From Acidobacteriia bacterium UBA6623 (lineage in GTDB: Bacteria; Acidobacteriota; Terriglobia; Bryobacterales; UBA6623), in contig DJHJ01000014.1 in NCBI GenBank assembly GCA_002433055.1, positions 196,083 to 260,082 on the forward strand: DNA of 64,000 nucleotides. The letters run 5' to 3'. The notes below the pieces were generated by a model. The model saw only the letters and a program-made list of their open reading frames with translations. It made no database searches and had not been told where the DNA came from. The stretch's first letter is position 1; every line of letters begins with the position of its first letter. Positions 56,861-64,000 of this stretch are shown piece after piece. The translations under genes were made by a program, and so were the position numbers.

Positions 56861-57702
56861 TGAAATTTTCAGGATACTATTGGTCGGTTCTGGTTAGTGT
56901 TTTTCTAGCCCTGTTTGGTGCGAAGGATTCACTGGCACAGACGAAGATTATTGACTTACGAGATCCTGCGTTTGCCTCACTAGGGGCGCCACTATTCGCC
57001 AAGAACTGTGCTGTGGGGTACTGCCATGGATCAGAGGGTGCTGCAGGTCAAGGTCCACGTCTACGAGGACGCCATTGGAATTCAACCACACTTTTTGAAG
57101 TTATACGCGATGGCATTCCCAATACGACTATGCCTGGCTGGAGCGGAGTCTTGAACCAAGAGGGCATTTGGTCAATAACGGCTTACATCATTGGCCTGGG
57201 GACGGGTACGTTCGAGCCCGCCTCTGGAAAGCTGGAAATGGGTGAGCGGATTGCGGCCAAAGAACTTTCTTCCAAAGCCAAAAGAGGACGTGCTCTTTTT
57301 TTTGATCTGACAAACGAAAAACGGTGTGCTTTATGCCACCGCATTCGTTCGCGTGGTTCGACCATTGGCCCAGAATTGACTTCGACAACTTCAACAAAAT
57401 CAGTGGATGAATTGCATCGTGATATCACAGATCCAAGCGCTACGATTGCGAGAGGGTTCGAGCAAACAATTGTACTTGTAGCCGATGGAGAACAGGTCTC
57501 TGGCATCAAAAAAGACAGTAACGAAGAACGTATCCAACTCTACGATACGGCAGCTTTGCCATCTCCGTTACGAACTTTCTACAGGAATCAGATTAGAGGT
57601 GTTAGCGGGAGTTCGGTTAGTTCCATGCCGACTAGTTACGGTGAGATGTATTCCCCTAGTGAACTCGCTGACATTATCGCCTTCATTAAGTCGGGTGAAT
57701 GA
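56860..57702 (+). CDS. Di-haem c-type cytochrome, partner of the PQQ dehydrogenase
   Basis: 280 aa with an N-terminal signal (~residues 8-25). The second haem site is a normal 'CALCH' (~residue 151). The first reads 'CAVGYCH' (~50), a CX4CH spacing instead of CXXCH, followed by 'TTMPGW' offering a Met ligand. Its ATG overlaps the dehydrogenase stop (TAATG), so it is translated with the enzyme and probably takes its electrons. Two cytochrome domains; the C-terminal part ends 'SPSELADIIAFIKSGE'. Confidence 0.85.
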   Translation: MKFSGYYWSVLVSVFLALFGAKDSLAQTKIIDLRDPAFASLGAPLFAKNCAVGYCHGSEGAAGQGPRLRGRHWNSTTLFEVIRDGIPNTTMPGWSGVLNQEGIWSITAYIIGLGTGTFEPASGKLEMGERIAAKELSSKAKRGRALFFDLTNEKRCALCHRIRSRGSTIGPELTSTTSTKSVDELHRDITDPSATIARGFEQTIVLVADGEQVSGIKKDSNEERIQLYDTAALPSPLRTFYRNQIRGVSGSSVSSMPTSYGEMYSPSELADIIAFIKSGE

Positions 57703-57766
57703 CGACACACTTACATATTCTCGGTAACGCGTTACATTCACGCCATCGGGGCATTTTTGGACTTAC

Positions 57767-58156
57767 GTGAAAACATCAACACGTTATTGGCTATTTCAAC
57801 TACCAGGATGGCTATTCAGCGCGTTGGTATTGTTAGGTTTCTATTGGTGGTTTGAGCTATCAGCGTGGGTTGCATCCACGATTATGGTTCTGTTGCTGGT
57901 GAAAGATGTTGTTCTGTTTCCGTTTTTGCGAGACTCTTATGATGTCCATGTAAAAACTGGAATAGATCAGCTTATTGGCCAAACTGCGACTGTTCAGCGC
58001 AGCTTAACACCTGAAGGTTTTGTTCTTATCAAAGGAGAATTATGGTACGCGCGACTGTGCGGTAGTGCTCGGGTAGCTTCGGCCGGATCTATTGTACAAA
58101 TACAATCAAATGAAGGATTTACACTACTTGTTTCCACAATTAAAACCACTCTGTGA
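57767..58156 (+). CDS. Small NfeD-like membrane protein
   Basis: 129 aa, GTG start. Two hydrophobic helices (~residues 13-29 and 33-52) are followed by a soluble OB-like domain 'DQLIGQTATVQRSLTPEGFVLIKGELWYARL' (middle trimmed) and 'AGSIVQIQSNEGFTLLV', the pattern of the NfeD C-terminal domain. NfeD proteins support membrane-protease complexes. No SPFH/stomatin gene is adjacent; it follows the cytochrome by 64 bases. Confidence 0.75.
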   Translation: MKTSTRYWLFQLPGWLFSALVLLGFYWWFELSAWVASTIMVLLLVKDVVLFPFLRDSYDVHVKTGIDQLIGQTATVQRSLTPEGFVLIKGELWYARLCGSARVASAGSIVQIQSNEGFTLLVSTIKTTL

Positions 58157-58180
58157 ATGCGGGATTACAGTGGTTATTTC

Positions 58181-59056
58181 TCATAGCAACTTGACCAGTT
58201 TCCTTCTCAATTCTGGGCCGTGTAGGGGATCGGCAAGGGCGAACTCTAGGAACGTGCTGAAGTAGCTGTCAAAGTTGCCTATGTCATAACGCTTCTCACC
58301 AACAGGCAATTTAACCCCCATGACTCGTTCGCCAGATTTGCACAACATACGAATTGCATCGGTGATCTGAATTTCTTGATTGGCGTCGGCTTCGACTAGG
58401 CGTAGCAGATCAAAAATAACTGGAGAAAAGACGTAGCGGCCACTGACTACAAAATTGCTGGGAGCTTCTGAAGGGGTTGGCTTTTCGATGACGTCGCTTA
58501 TTTCAAAGACTTCTTCATCTTCCGTTTCCGGCTTGACCACTCCATAGGAACTCACCTGATCAGGCTCTACTTGTTCAATAGCAATGACAGCTGCAGCTTG
58601 AGTGTCTTTATAGACTTCAGATAGACGGTTGCAAATGGAGGAGTCTCCTCTGAGGCCGATTATAGAATCACCCAGTGCTACTACAAATGGCTCACGACCT
58701 ACGAAGGGTTCGCCACACAGTATGGCGTCTCCGAGGCCTCGTTGTACGGTTTGGCGGGTATACAGGTAGTTGATTTTTATGTTTTCGAAAGATAGCTCGT
58801 CTAGTAAGTTATCCTTAGTGGCGCGGCGTAATGACTCAGCTAACTCGGGATTGTGGTCAAAATGATTTTCTATTGAATACTTACCGCGACCGGTCACAAA
58901 AAGGATTTGTTCGCAACCGGCCCGTGCTAGCTCCTCAACAACATACTGGACGATAGGCTTTTTGCCAACTGGAAGCATTTCCTTTGGTTGAGATTTTGTA
59001 GCCGGCAGTAGGCGGGTTCCATGACCGGCAACTGGGACAACTGCATTTTTAATCAA
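58181..59056 (-). CDS. galU: UTP-glucose-1-phosphate uridylyltransferase
   Basis: 291 aa. 'VVPVAGHGTRLLPATKSQPKEMLPV' is the nucleotide-binding loop, shown here up to Val ~27. Further on are 'YVVEELARAGCEQILFVT', 'VVALGDSIIG' and 'GRYVFSPVIFDLL'. It makes UDP-glucose for envelope glycans. The start is a TTG preceded by AAGGAG 8 bases away. Convergent with the NfeD-like gene and divergent from nadC. Length is normal. Confidence 0.93.
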   Translation of the reverse strand: MIKNAVVPVAGHGTRLLPATKSQPKEMLPVGKKPIVQYVVEELARAGCEQILFVTGRGKYSIENHFDHNPELAESLRRATKDNLLDELSFENIKINYLYTRQTVQRGLGDAILCGEPFVGREPFVVALGDSIIGLRGDSSICNRLSEVYKDTQAAAVIAIEQVEPDQVSSYGVVKPETEDEEVFEISDVIEKPTPSEAPSNFVVSGRYVFSPVIFDLLRLVEADANQEIQITDAIRMLCKSGERVMGVKLPVGEKRYDIGNFDSYFSTFLEFALADPLHGPELRRKLVKLL

Positions 59057-59339
59057 TTGACAAAGCTCCTTATCGGATTGGGAGGCAAAAGGGTAACCAT
59101 CTCGAAGTCAGCTGTCCCTAAGGGGGTTTCACAAGACTCAGTGTTTATTGTGTCAAATTGGCATAAGAAGTACTAAAAATTGCAACATGCACAGTAGGTT
59201 GTCGAGGCAAGCGTTTTCTCATATTGACTCGTTGCATGGAAAGAATTACCGACTCCGTGCTCAAAGGTTTGCAAGACAGTCATAATGTTGGCTAGAGCTT
59301 GTAGGTAATCTATCGCCTCTGCCCTTAGGATTAATTTTC

Positions 59340-60185
59340 GTGTACTACAAAGAAAAACCAGAAAACACCGATTGGCAACACCCAGATATCATCGAGGCAG
59401 TACGCCGAGCGTTAGTGGAAGATATTGGATCGGGGGATCTCACGACCAATCTTTGTGTGCCAGATAACGCGAAGGGCAGTGGAATTTTTCTTGCCCGTGA
59501 ACCAATGATTGTAACGGGGGTAGACTTGCTACCCATTCTGTATGACGGTGAGGACATTGAAGTTCTGTTCAGCGATGGTACGCCTATTGAGGCAGATGTG
59601 GTATTCGCTCGAGTTAGTGGTTCAATAAGGCGCCTTTTGGAACTAGAACGCACCACGCTTAATTTTCTGCAACGGCTTTGTGGTATAGCCGTCACAACCC
59701 GCAAATTTGTTAAAGCTGTGGAAGGAACCGGGTGCGTTATTCTTGACACGCGCAAGACGACACCTGGTCTACGTCGTCTAGAAAAACTTGCCACGCGAGT
59801 TGGAGGTGCCTGGAACCACCGTTTCGGACTCTTCGATGCCGTACTTATCAAGAACAATCATATTGCAGCTGCGGGTGGTGTGCAGCAAGCAGTTGAAAAG
59901 GCCAAGAAACAAAACGAACTTCCAATAGAGATAGAGGTGCGGAACCTCACTGAACTTGATGAAGCCCTGGACGCAGGCGCCTCTCATTTGATGCTCGATA
60001 ATTTCACTCCAGAACTTGTCCATCAGGCTATGCGAAAGGTCACTTGCGATGTGAAGATAGAAGTATCGGGGGGCATCACGGCAGAGAACGTTCGTGAATA
60101 CGCTGATGCTGGCCCAGATTTCATTTCAATTGGTGCAATAACCCATTCCGCTCCAGCAACTGACATTAGTTTTCGATTAACCTGA
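59340..60185 (+). CDS. nadC: Nicotinate-nucleotide pyrophosphorylase (carboxylating)
   Basis: 281 aa. 'EDIGSGDLTTNLCVPD' near the N-terminus, 'ERTTLNFLQRLCGIAVTT', the active-site 'LDTRKTTPGLRRLEK' and 'WNHRFGLFDAVLIKNNHI', then 'IEIEVRNLTELDEAL' and 'IEVSGGITAENV'. It forms NAMN from quinolinate in NAD synthesis. GTG start. nadA and nadB are not in the window. Convergent with the selenoprotein gene, only 14 bases apart. Confidence 0.95.
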   Translation: MYYKEKPENTDWQHPDIIEAVRRALVEDIGSGDLTTNLCVPDNAKGSGIFLAREPMIVTGVDLLPILYDGEDIEVLFSDGTPIEADVVFARVSGSIRRLLELERTTLNFLQRLCGIAVTTRKFVKAVEGTGCVILDTRKTTPGLRRLEKLATRVGGAWNHRFGLFDAVLIKNNHIAAAGGVQQAVEKAKKQNELPIEIEVRNLTELDEALDAGASHLMLDNFTPELVHQAMRKVTCDVKIEVSGGITAENVREYADAGPDFISIGAITHSAPATDISFRLT

Positions 60186-60199
60186 GACAGGTCGTGGGG

Positions 60200-60550
60200 T
60201 CAATCCTTACGGAGTAGAAGGTTTTTCCATTCAGCAACATTAAAACCGACAAAAATTTTTTGCCCTTTTTTAATTAAGGGACGACGTATGAGGTTTGGGT
60301 TTTCCGACATGAGCTGGAGTGCCTCGTGTCGTTCTGGTGTGTTAGTGCCCATATTCATCTTGCGATAGAGGGCATTGCGGGTATTCAAAAAAATTCGGTA
60401 GTTTCTATTTGCAATCAATTGGTCAAGCTCAGATACGCTCAGACCTTTGTTCAGGTCAATCAACTGCAACTTGACATCTTGATCGAGCAAGAAACTTCTT
60501 GCTTTACGACAGGTAGTTCAGTTGGGTTTGTGATAAAAAATTATCGACAT
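60200..60550 (-). CDS. ArsC/Spx-family selenoprotein with in-frame UGA (UxxC motif)
   Basis: 116 residues if UGA at complement(60518..60520) is read as selenocysteine. The uninterrupted frame starts only at a TTG (60490). Reading upstream in frame gives ATG at 60550 and 'MSIIFYHKPNUTTCRKA', where family members have 'HKPNCTTCRKA': the UGA sits exactly on the first Cys of CxxC. Downstream residues fit ArsC-like reductases, including 'TRNALYRKM' and 'NPNLIRRPLI' with its conserved Arg. A SECIS-like hairpin follows the UGA by 21 nt to its loop. Reductase activity on arsenate or other thiol targets is inferred. A point mutation or sequencing error is the alternative. Confidence 0.85.
60482..60510 (-). 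promoter_or_regulatory. Bacterial SECIS-like element
   Basis: In the mRNA, 21 bases after the UGA, a perfect 7-bp helix AGCAAGA/UCUUGCU closes a tetraloop AGUU with G at loop position 2. Below it a UAA bulge is followed by a second helix GUCG/CGAU. A loop with G among its first two bases at 16-37 nt from the UGA is the known pattern for SelB-dependent readthrough. Confidence 0.75.
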
Positions 60551-60661
60551 AGTGGTAACTTATTACAAAAAGATTTGGTCACTTCCAACGTACACCCAAA
60601 TCTAATATAGCCTAATGGTTCTTTTGAAATCGAGCTATTACTAGTCGTTGTTGTTAACGGC

Positions 60662-60967
60662 CTATTTAGAAACGCTTCTGTATCTTTTCATATACCAAAA
60701 TTCACTGAAGCCAATCCATACATTGATCAAACCGACTCCCGAGACAGTGCCACGAAAGTAGGCACTCAGCCAGAAGTTGGCCAATTCAGGAAAGATACTA
60801 AGGAGATAGTTGTTGTCCCAGAGTGTCGTCCACGGCAGCAAAAAAAGAACCACACCTGTTTCTACACAGACAAAAACAAACAGCAGTTGGATCAGGAAGA
60901 CCCTCAATCGTGGCTGAGTGGGAACATCGTTGGTTGATGTTGGATGATGATCAGGAAGTGTTTCCAT
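60662..60967 (-). CDS. Small two-helix membrane protein downstream of rnhB
   Basis: 101 aa from the ATG at 60967 (a GTG at 60973 is also possible). It overlaps the 3' end of rnhB by 17 bases. Two hydrophobic stretches ('VFLIQLLFVFVCVETGVVLFLLPW', split around residue 38, and 'GTVSGVGLINVWIGFSEFW') flank a short loop. A conserved-looking tail 'FWYMKRYRSVSK' ends the protein. No function known; likely a conserved membrane protein of this lineage. Confidence 0.65.
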   Translation of the reverse strand: METLPDHHPTSTNDVPTQPRLRVFLIQLLFVFVCVETGVVLFLLPWTTLWDNNYLLSIFPELANFWLSAYFRGTVSGVGLINVWIGFSEFWYMKRYRSVSK

Positions 60968-61685
60968 GGTCACCTACGCGGAATTTTTCGACGGAGAAGG
61001 GTGGTGTCATTTTGTGGCATTGCTCAGTGTTTGACGAAGTGTTCAAGTAGACTGCTCCGTACACCGGTCGAAAACTAAAACGATGCAGTGGTGTCGGCCC
61101 GTATTTTTTGAGAGCCTCCAAATGGTCAGGAGTGCCATAACCCTTATTAGAGGACAGGTTGTATTGAGGGTAGAGCTTGTCCCAGGTTTCCATCCAATGG
61201 TCTCGTTCTACCTTTGCGAGAATAGAGGCAGCAGCGATCGAGGCACAGAGGGCATCACCGTGTATTAGAGATTTCTGCGGTATGTCGATATCCAAATGCA
61301 TTGCATCTATCAGAACGAAATCGGCCCTTACATTGAGCAATTGTACAGCCATTGACATTGCTCGACGAGTGGCCTCGTAAATGTTCCAACGGTCAATTCC
61401 TGCGCTGTCGATTGCACCGAACGCAAAAGCACGTGCACATTGTCGAATTTGGCCACTGAGAGTCTTGCGAAGTTGTGGGCTGATTTGTTTACTGTCCTGT
61501 AACCCCCTGATTGGATGCTTGGGGTCTAGGATCACTGCTGCAGCTACTACAGGTCCAAACAAACATCCTCTACCCACTTCGTCAACTCCTGCAATGGATA
61601 TGAAACCCTTCCGGCGAAGATGTGCCTCTCTGTGGGAATTTGGACGCGACCTTTTTTTCTGGAGCGGTCGGTCTACAGTTGACAT
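60951..61685 (-). CDS. rnhB: Ribonuclease HII
   Basis: 244 aa, removes misincorporated ribonucleotides and RNA primers. 'GVDEVGRGCLFGPVVAAAVIL' (DEVGRG, first two acidic residues), 'LQDSKQISPQLRKTL', 'IDAMHLDIDIPQKSLIHGDAL' region with a third acid, and 'AASILAKVERDHWM'. It carries an N-terminal extension of ~25 basic residues and a C-terminal tail of ~35 residues beyond the usual end. Last full gene of the ribosomal/tRNA cluster. Confidence 0.93.
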   Translation of the reverse strand: MSTVDRPLQKKRSRPNSHREAHLRRKGFISIAGVDEVGRGCLFGPVVAAAVILDPKHPIRGLQDSKQISPQLRKTLSGQIRQCARAFAFGAIDSAGIDRWNIYEATRRAMSMAVQLLNVRADFVLIDAMHLDIDIPQKSLIHGDALCASIAAASILAKVERDHWMETWDKLYPQYNLSSNKGYGTPDHLEALKKYGPTPLHRFSFRPVYGAVYLNTSSNTEQCHKMTPPFSVEKFRVGDHGNTS

Positions 61686-61723
61686 AAGGAGGAGGTGATG
61701 TAGCTTAGGTACAACACACAGGA

Positions 61724-62080
61724 TTAAGTCCGCGCACGCTCTTTCAAGCGTGCCGCCTTGCCACGCAATGAGCGCAGGTAGTACAGCTTTGCCCTCCGCA
61801 CTTTTGCTTTACGGATTGTTTTGATGCTTTCAATTACCGGAGAGTGAACCGGAAACACGCGTTCGACACCAACACCAAAGCTAATCTTTCGGACCGTAAT
61901 TGTTTCGCTGATGCCAGAATTGTGCTTTGCGATTAAAACACCCTCGAAAGCTTGGAGGCGTTCTTTCTCACCTTCGCGAATTTTTACGTTTACCCGCAGT
62001 GTGTCACCCGGCTCCAGTTCTGGCAGATCCTCGCGTCTAAACGTTTCGTAGACTCTCTGCAAAGGCTTCTGTGTCATCAT
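61724..62080 (-). CDS. rplS: 50S ribosomal protein L19
   Basis: 118 aa. '[33 protein letters not shown]' (shown to Ala ~51), '[24 protein letters not shown]' and '[23 protein letters not shown]' are diagnostic; the protein lies at the 30S-50S interface. Two tandem ATGs (62080, 62077) follow a GGAGA ribosome site. Position between trmD and rnhB is the standard one. Confidence 0.97.
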   Translation of the reverse strand: MMTQKPLQRVYETFRREDLPELEPGDTLRVNVKIREGEKERLQAFEGVLIAKHNSGISETITVRKISFGVGVERVFPVHSPVIESIKTIRKAKVRRAKLYYLRSLRGKAARLKERART

Positions 62081-62113
62081 ATTTCTCCAAGTTTTTTGAG
62101 AGCGACTGAAAAG

Positions 62114-62893
62114 CTAGTCATTCTCTCGTGTTTGCTTTGCTGAGCGCTCCATAAGCGGTTGTAACCACTGCCTTTCATCTTCACTCAGATCCCCCAGATT
62201 AAGTAAATCTGGCCTGTTTCTGTAGGTCTTCTCCAAAGCTGCTCGCCGGCGCCATTTTCTAATTTCTTCGTGGTGACCACTCAGCAGCGTATCTGGCGCC
62301 CTCCATTTACTGTAGCGGGCGGGACGAGTATATTGGGGAAAATCTAGAATTCCTATCGTTTTCTCCTGAGTTTGTGCAAAAGATTCTCGGTGTGATGATG
62401 TTTCATTTCCTAGCACTCCAGGCAGTAATCGAGTCACACTATCTATTACTATTCCAGCAGCCCATTCCCCGCCTGTGACGACGAAATTACCAACTGATAG
62501 TTCTTCATCAACCAAATACTCGGCGACGCGCTCGTCAACTCCTTCATAACGACCACATATTAGAGCAATTTCGTCATAGGTTGCTAATTTTCTGGCCATA
62601 GCCTGATCAAACAGGCGTCCCTGTGCGGAGAGCAGTATAGTACGTGTCTTTTTTTTGTGCCAGTCTGTTCGTACTTCTCTGAGTGCCCTATCAATGGGTT
62701 CAATCTTTAGTACCATTCCCTCATCGCCTCCAAATGGTCTGTCGTCAACCGTGCAGTGTGCATCGGAGGTGTAGTCTCTCAGATCGAAGAGTCGGACATC
62801 TATTTGTCCGCTTCTCCTGGCTCGCGAGAGAATACCATGATTCAAGGGACCCTCGAAGAACTCTCGAAAAATCGTAAGGACGTGAAAAACCAT
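62114..62893 (-). CDS. trmD: tRNA (guanine-N1-)-methyltransferase
   Basis: 259 aa; forms m1G37 in tRNA. 'DDRPFGGDEGMVLKIEPIDRAL', 'LSAQGRLFDQAMARKLATYDEIALICGRYEGVDERV' (the knot, with the conserved GRYEGVDER), 'DEELSVGNFVVTGGEWAAG' and 'YTRPARYSKWRAPDTLLSGHHEEI' are all present (listed in pieces). It begins one base after the rimM stop, so the genes are coupled. Confidence 0.97.
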   Translation of the reverse strand: MVFHVLTIFREFFEGPLNHGILSRARRSGQIDVRLFDLRDYTSDAHCTVDDRPFGGDEGMVLKIEPIDRALREVRTDWHKKKTRTILLSAQGRLFDQAMARKLATYDEIALICGRYEGVDERVAEYLVDEELSVGNFVVTGGEWAAGIVIDSVTRLLPGVLGNETSSHRESFAQTQEKTIGILDFPQYTRPARYSKWRAPDTLLSGHHEEIRKWRRRAALEKTYRNRPDLLNLGDLSEDERQWLQPLMERSAKQTREND

Positions 62894-62894
62894 C

Positions 62895-63455
62895 TCACGA
62901 ATTCAAACTTTCAAGGCCATCTGGCATACGTACTCGAATTGTTTTTTCCCCCAGCGCGATCTCTACGCAAATATCTTTCACAAAGGGGATTAACACTTCG
63001 TGGTTGTCCATTTTGACTTGTAACAACAATGGACCTCCTGGTTCCAAAATTTCTTCTACCAATCCAATCAGATGACCATCTTCAATGTCGTGGACTACAC
63101 AGCCAATCAAATCTTCAAAGTAGTAACCATTGTCGGGTGCTGGTTCTAAATACTCCTGCGGTATCTGCAGATTAATATTTCGCAACCTTTCGGCCGCACC
63201 TATCGAATCAACGCCTCTGAGCTTGAGAATCAGTCGTCCACGGTGAACCCAAGCCTGTTCTATTGCTGTCTCCTGTCGCTGCTGATTTGAGTCCCAAAAA
63301 AACACTGTATCCAATTTCAAGAAATTCTTGAGACTATCATCTTGAGCTTCGGAGGTTTCACTATTTAAATTTTCAGCTACCAGTTCTCCTCGGTTGCCAC
63401 GAGGGCGTAAAAGCCGGGCAATTGTCACGTATCGACTTTCTTTGGCTATTTTCAC
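62895..63455 (-). CDS. rimM: 16S rRNA-processing protein RimM
   Basis: 186 aa, assists 30S maturation. The N-terminal 'TIARLLRPRGNRGELVAENL' and the PRC-barrel linker 'YYFEDLIGCVVHDIEDGHLIGLVEEIL' (shortened) with 'LIPFVKDICVEIALGEKTIRV' are clear. The GTG start overlaps the khpA stop by one base (TAGTG). The N-terminal domain has an insertion relative to E. coli RimM around residues 29-42. Confidence 0.93.
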   Translation of the reverse strand: MKIAKESRYVTIARLLRPRGNRGELVAENLNSETSEAQDDSLKNFLKLDTVFFWDSNQQRQETAIEQAWVHRGRLILKLRGVDSIGAAERLRNINLQIPQEYLEPAPDNGYYFEDLIGCVVHDIEDGHLIGLVEEILEPGGPLLLQVKMDNHEVLIPFVKDICVEIALGEKTIRVRMPDGLESLNS

Positions 63456-63706
63456 TAGTCCAGAACTTCCAGTGTGAACCGCTTTTTTAATTTCATACCT
63501 GCAGCCCCTAAAAGAGTGCGAATCGATTTTGCTGTACGGCCTTTTTTCCCAATCACTTTACCGATATCTTCATCGGCCACACTCAACTCGAGCACTTTGA
63601 CTTGTTCACCCTCTACTGCCCGTACGGAGACCTCCTCTGGTTTGTCGACTAGTGCTTTAGCAATCAACTCAACCAGTTGAACAATCTCGTCCGTCGAATC
63701 GGTCAC
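63455..63706 (-). CDS. khpA: KH-domain RNA-binding protein KhpA
   Basis: 83 aa from the GTG at 63706, chosen because GAGGTG lies just upstream; the longer frame to 63760 starts with TTG and an unconserved stretch. 'LVELIAKALVDKPEEVSV' then the KH motif 'VADEDIGKVIGKKGRTAKSIRTLL' (GKKG loop; listed in part). KhpA pairs with KhpB, encoded at 11509. Sits between rpsP and rimM as usual. Confidence 0.94.
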   Translation of the reverse strand: MTDSTDEIVQLVELIAKALVDKPEEVSVRAVEGEQVKVLELSVADEDIGKVIGKKGRTAKSIRTLLGAAGMKLKKRFTLEVLD

Positions 63707-63813
63707 AGGACACCTCGCATTATTACAGTCGCTGGGTCTAACATCTCTTGTAGCGGTCAAACCTAATCACTGAGATGATGGTCGGCTACGTAAAAGACTA
63801 TTGACTCTCGCTG

Positions 63814-63842
63814 ATTATATCAGCAGCACTCTCAGCTGCCCA
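63814..63842 (-). promoter_or_regulatory. Extended -10 promoter upstream of khpA
   Basis: On the minus strand TGGGCA (63837-63842), a 17-base spacer, then TGA-TATAAT (TATAAT at 63814-63819). The -10 hexamer is perfect and preceded by the TGn of extended -10 promoters; it also sits in the small palindrome GCTGAT-ATA-ATCAGC. It could drive khpA-rimM-trmD-rplS-rnhB independently of rpsP. Confidence 0.5.
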
Positions 63843-63911
63843 GGCAGGTCGATATCGCTGGGTTTCGGTTCCGAGGTGCGTGGCATAAAGTGACTGCAGG
63901 TCGTTTGGCGG

Positions 63912-63930
63912 CAGCGGCAATGATCCGCTG
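63912..63930 (-). terminator. Hairpin just after rpsP stop
   Basis: CAGCGG-7-CCGCTG, a perfect 6-bp stem beginning 6 bases after the rpsP stop; no U-tract follows. It may attenuate readthrough into khpA. Confidence 0.35.
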
Positions 63931-63936
63931 AGTTTT

Positions 63937-64000
63937 CTAACCCTTCGGGTCTTCAGCGACGGCGCTTTCAGTCTCCGCGGCTGATTCGACTTCAGCAGGA
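63937..64000 (-). CDS. rpsP: Ribosomal protein S16, C-terminal tail only (cut by window)
   Basis: The open frame at the right edge ends 'PAEVESAAETESAVAEDPKG' and stops with TAG at 63937-63939. Only this Ala/Glu-rich tail is inside the window. The assignment rests on position directly before khpA-rimM-trmD-rplS and on the known Ala/Glu-rich C-terminal extension of S16 in several phyla; the conserved S16 core is outside. Confidence 0.6.
   Translation of the reverse strand, partial: PAEVESAAETESAVAEDPKG

Noticed and set aside
60518..60520. UGA in the ArsC-like gene as a simple nonsense mutation
   Set aside because: Its exact placement on the redox cysteine, the intact frame on both sides, and the SECIS-like hairpin make readthrough the better explanation, though reads should be checked.
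61680..61700. An AAGGAGGAGGTGATG string on the plus strand and its complement resembling the 16S rRNA 3' tail
   Set aside because: No rRNA context; the plus-strand ATG is followed directly by TAG. It is simply the region before rnhB on the other strand.

Overview
The window reads as a chromosomal segment of a free-living Gram-negative heterotroph, most likely an Acidobacteriota (Vicinamibacteria-like) bacterium, possibly marine. This is inferred from gene content: a MerR-TPR fusion, an S41-like protein with altered catalytic residues, a PQQ alcohol dehydrogenase paired with a cytochrome c, a C-terminally extended ribosomal protein S16, NRAMP-like transporters and many sugar-acid enzymes. Both ends cut through genes. 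I see no tRNA, rRNA, CRISPR array, insertion sequence or prophage. UGA is an ordinary stop codon here, with one notable exception.

Layout. 1-6000: a secreted beta-propeller protein (partial), then an IlvD/Edd dehydratase, an NRAMP-like permease and an SDR, which look like a sugar-acid module. 6000-15700: housekeeping block uvrA, rpmH-rnpA-yidD-yidC-khpB-mnmE, purS, glmS and a tiny membrane protein. 15800-23000: alpha/beta hydrolase, AlkA-like glycosylase and a TlpA-like thioredoxin protein, followed by a glycerate module (tartronate semialdehyde reductase, 2-hydroxyacid dehydrogenase, glycerate 2-kinase) and a PHP phosphatase. 23000-32400: HpaI-type aldolase with a second 2-hydroxyacid dehydrogenase, thiE, an IscU-like protein, a lipoprotein, a zinc alcohol dehydrogenase, dusB-rnhA, cysS and a methyltransferase. 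32600-45970: a second NRAMP-like permease beside a UxuA-like dehydratase, an FG-GAP protein, bacterioferritin, speA, an SDR, an aquaporin, a TPM-nucleotidyltransferase-LemA cluster and an amidase. 46100-54900: small secreted protein, mdh-icd, DegT aminotransferase, MerR-TPR, S41-like protein, nitroreductase and an MR/MLE enolase-superfamily enzyme. 55100-64000: PQQ dehydrogenase-cytochrome c-NfeD-like run, galU, nadC, an ArsC-family selenoprotein, and the translation cluster rpsP-khpA-rimM-trmD-rplS-rnhB on the minus strand.

The most striking item is complement(60200..60550). The visible open frame of an ArsC/Spx-like protein begins too late. Reading upstream in frame recovers a perfect N-terminus from an ATG, interrupted only by a UGA exactly where the first cysteine of the family's CxxC motif belongs. 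A bacterial SECIS-like hairpin sits 21 nt downstream. I therefore annotate it as a UxxC selenoprotein.

The catabolic genes suggest use of sugar acids and sugar alcohols. Dehydratases (IlvD/Edd, UxuA-like, MR/MLE), SDR/ADH dehydrogenases, an HpaI aldolase and the glycerate kinase route would feed 2-phosphoglycerate and pyruvate into central metabolism (icd and mdh are present). Both NRAMP-like permeases lack the metal-binding signature and both adjoin a sugar-acid dehydratase, so they may be organic-acid transporters.
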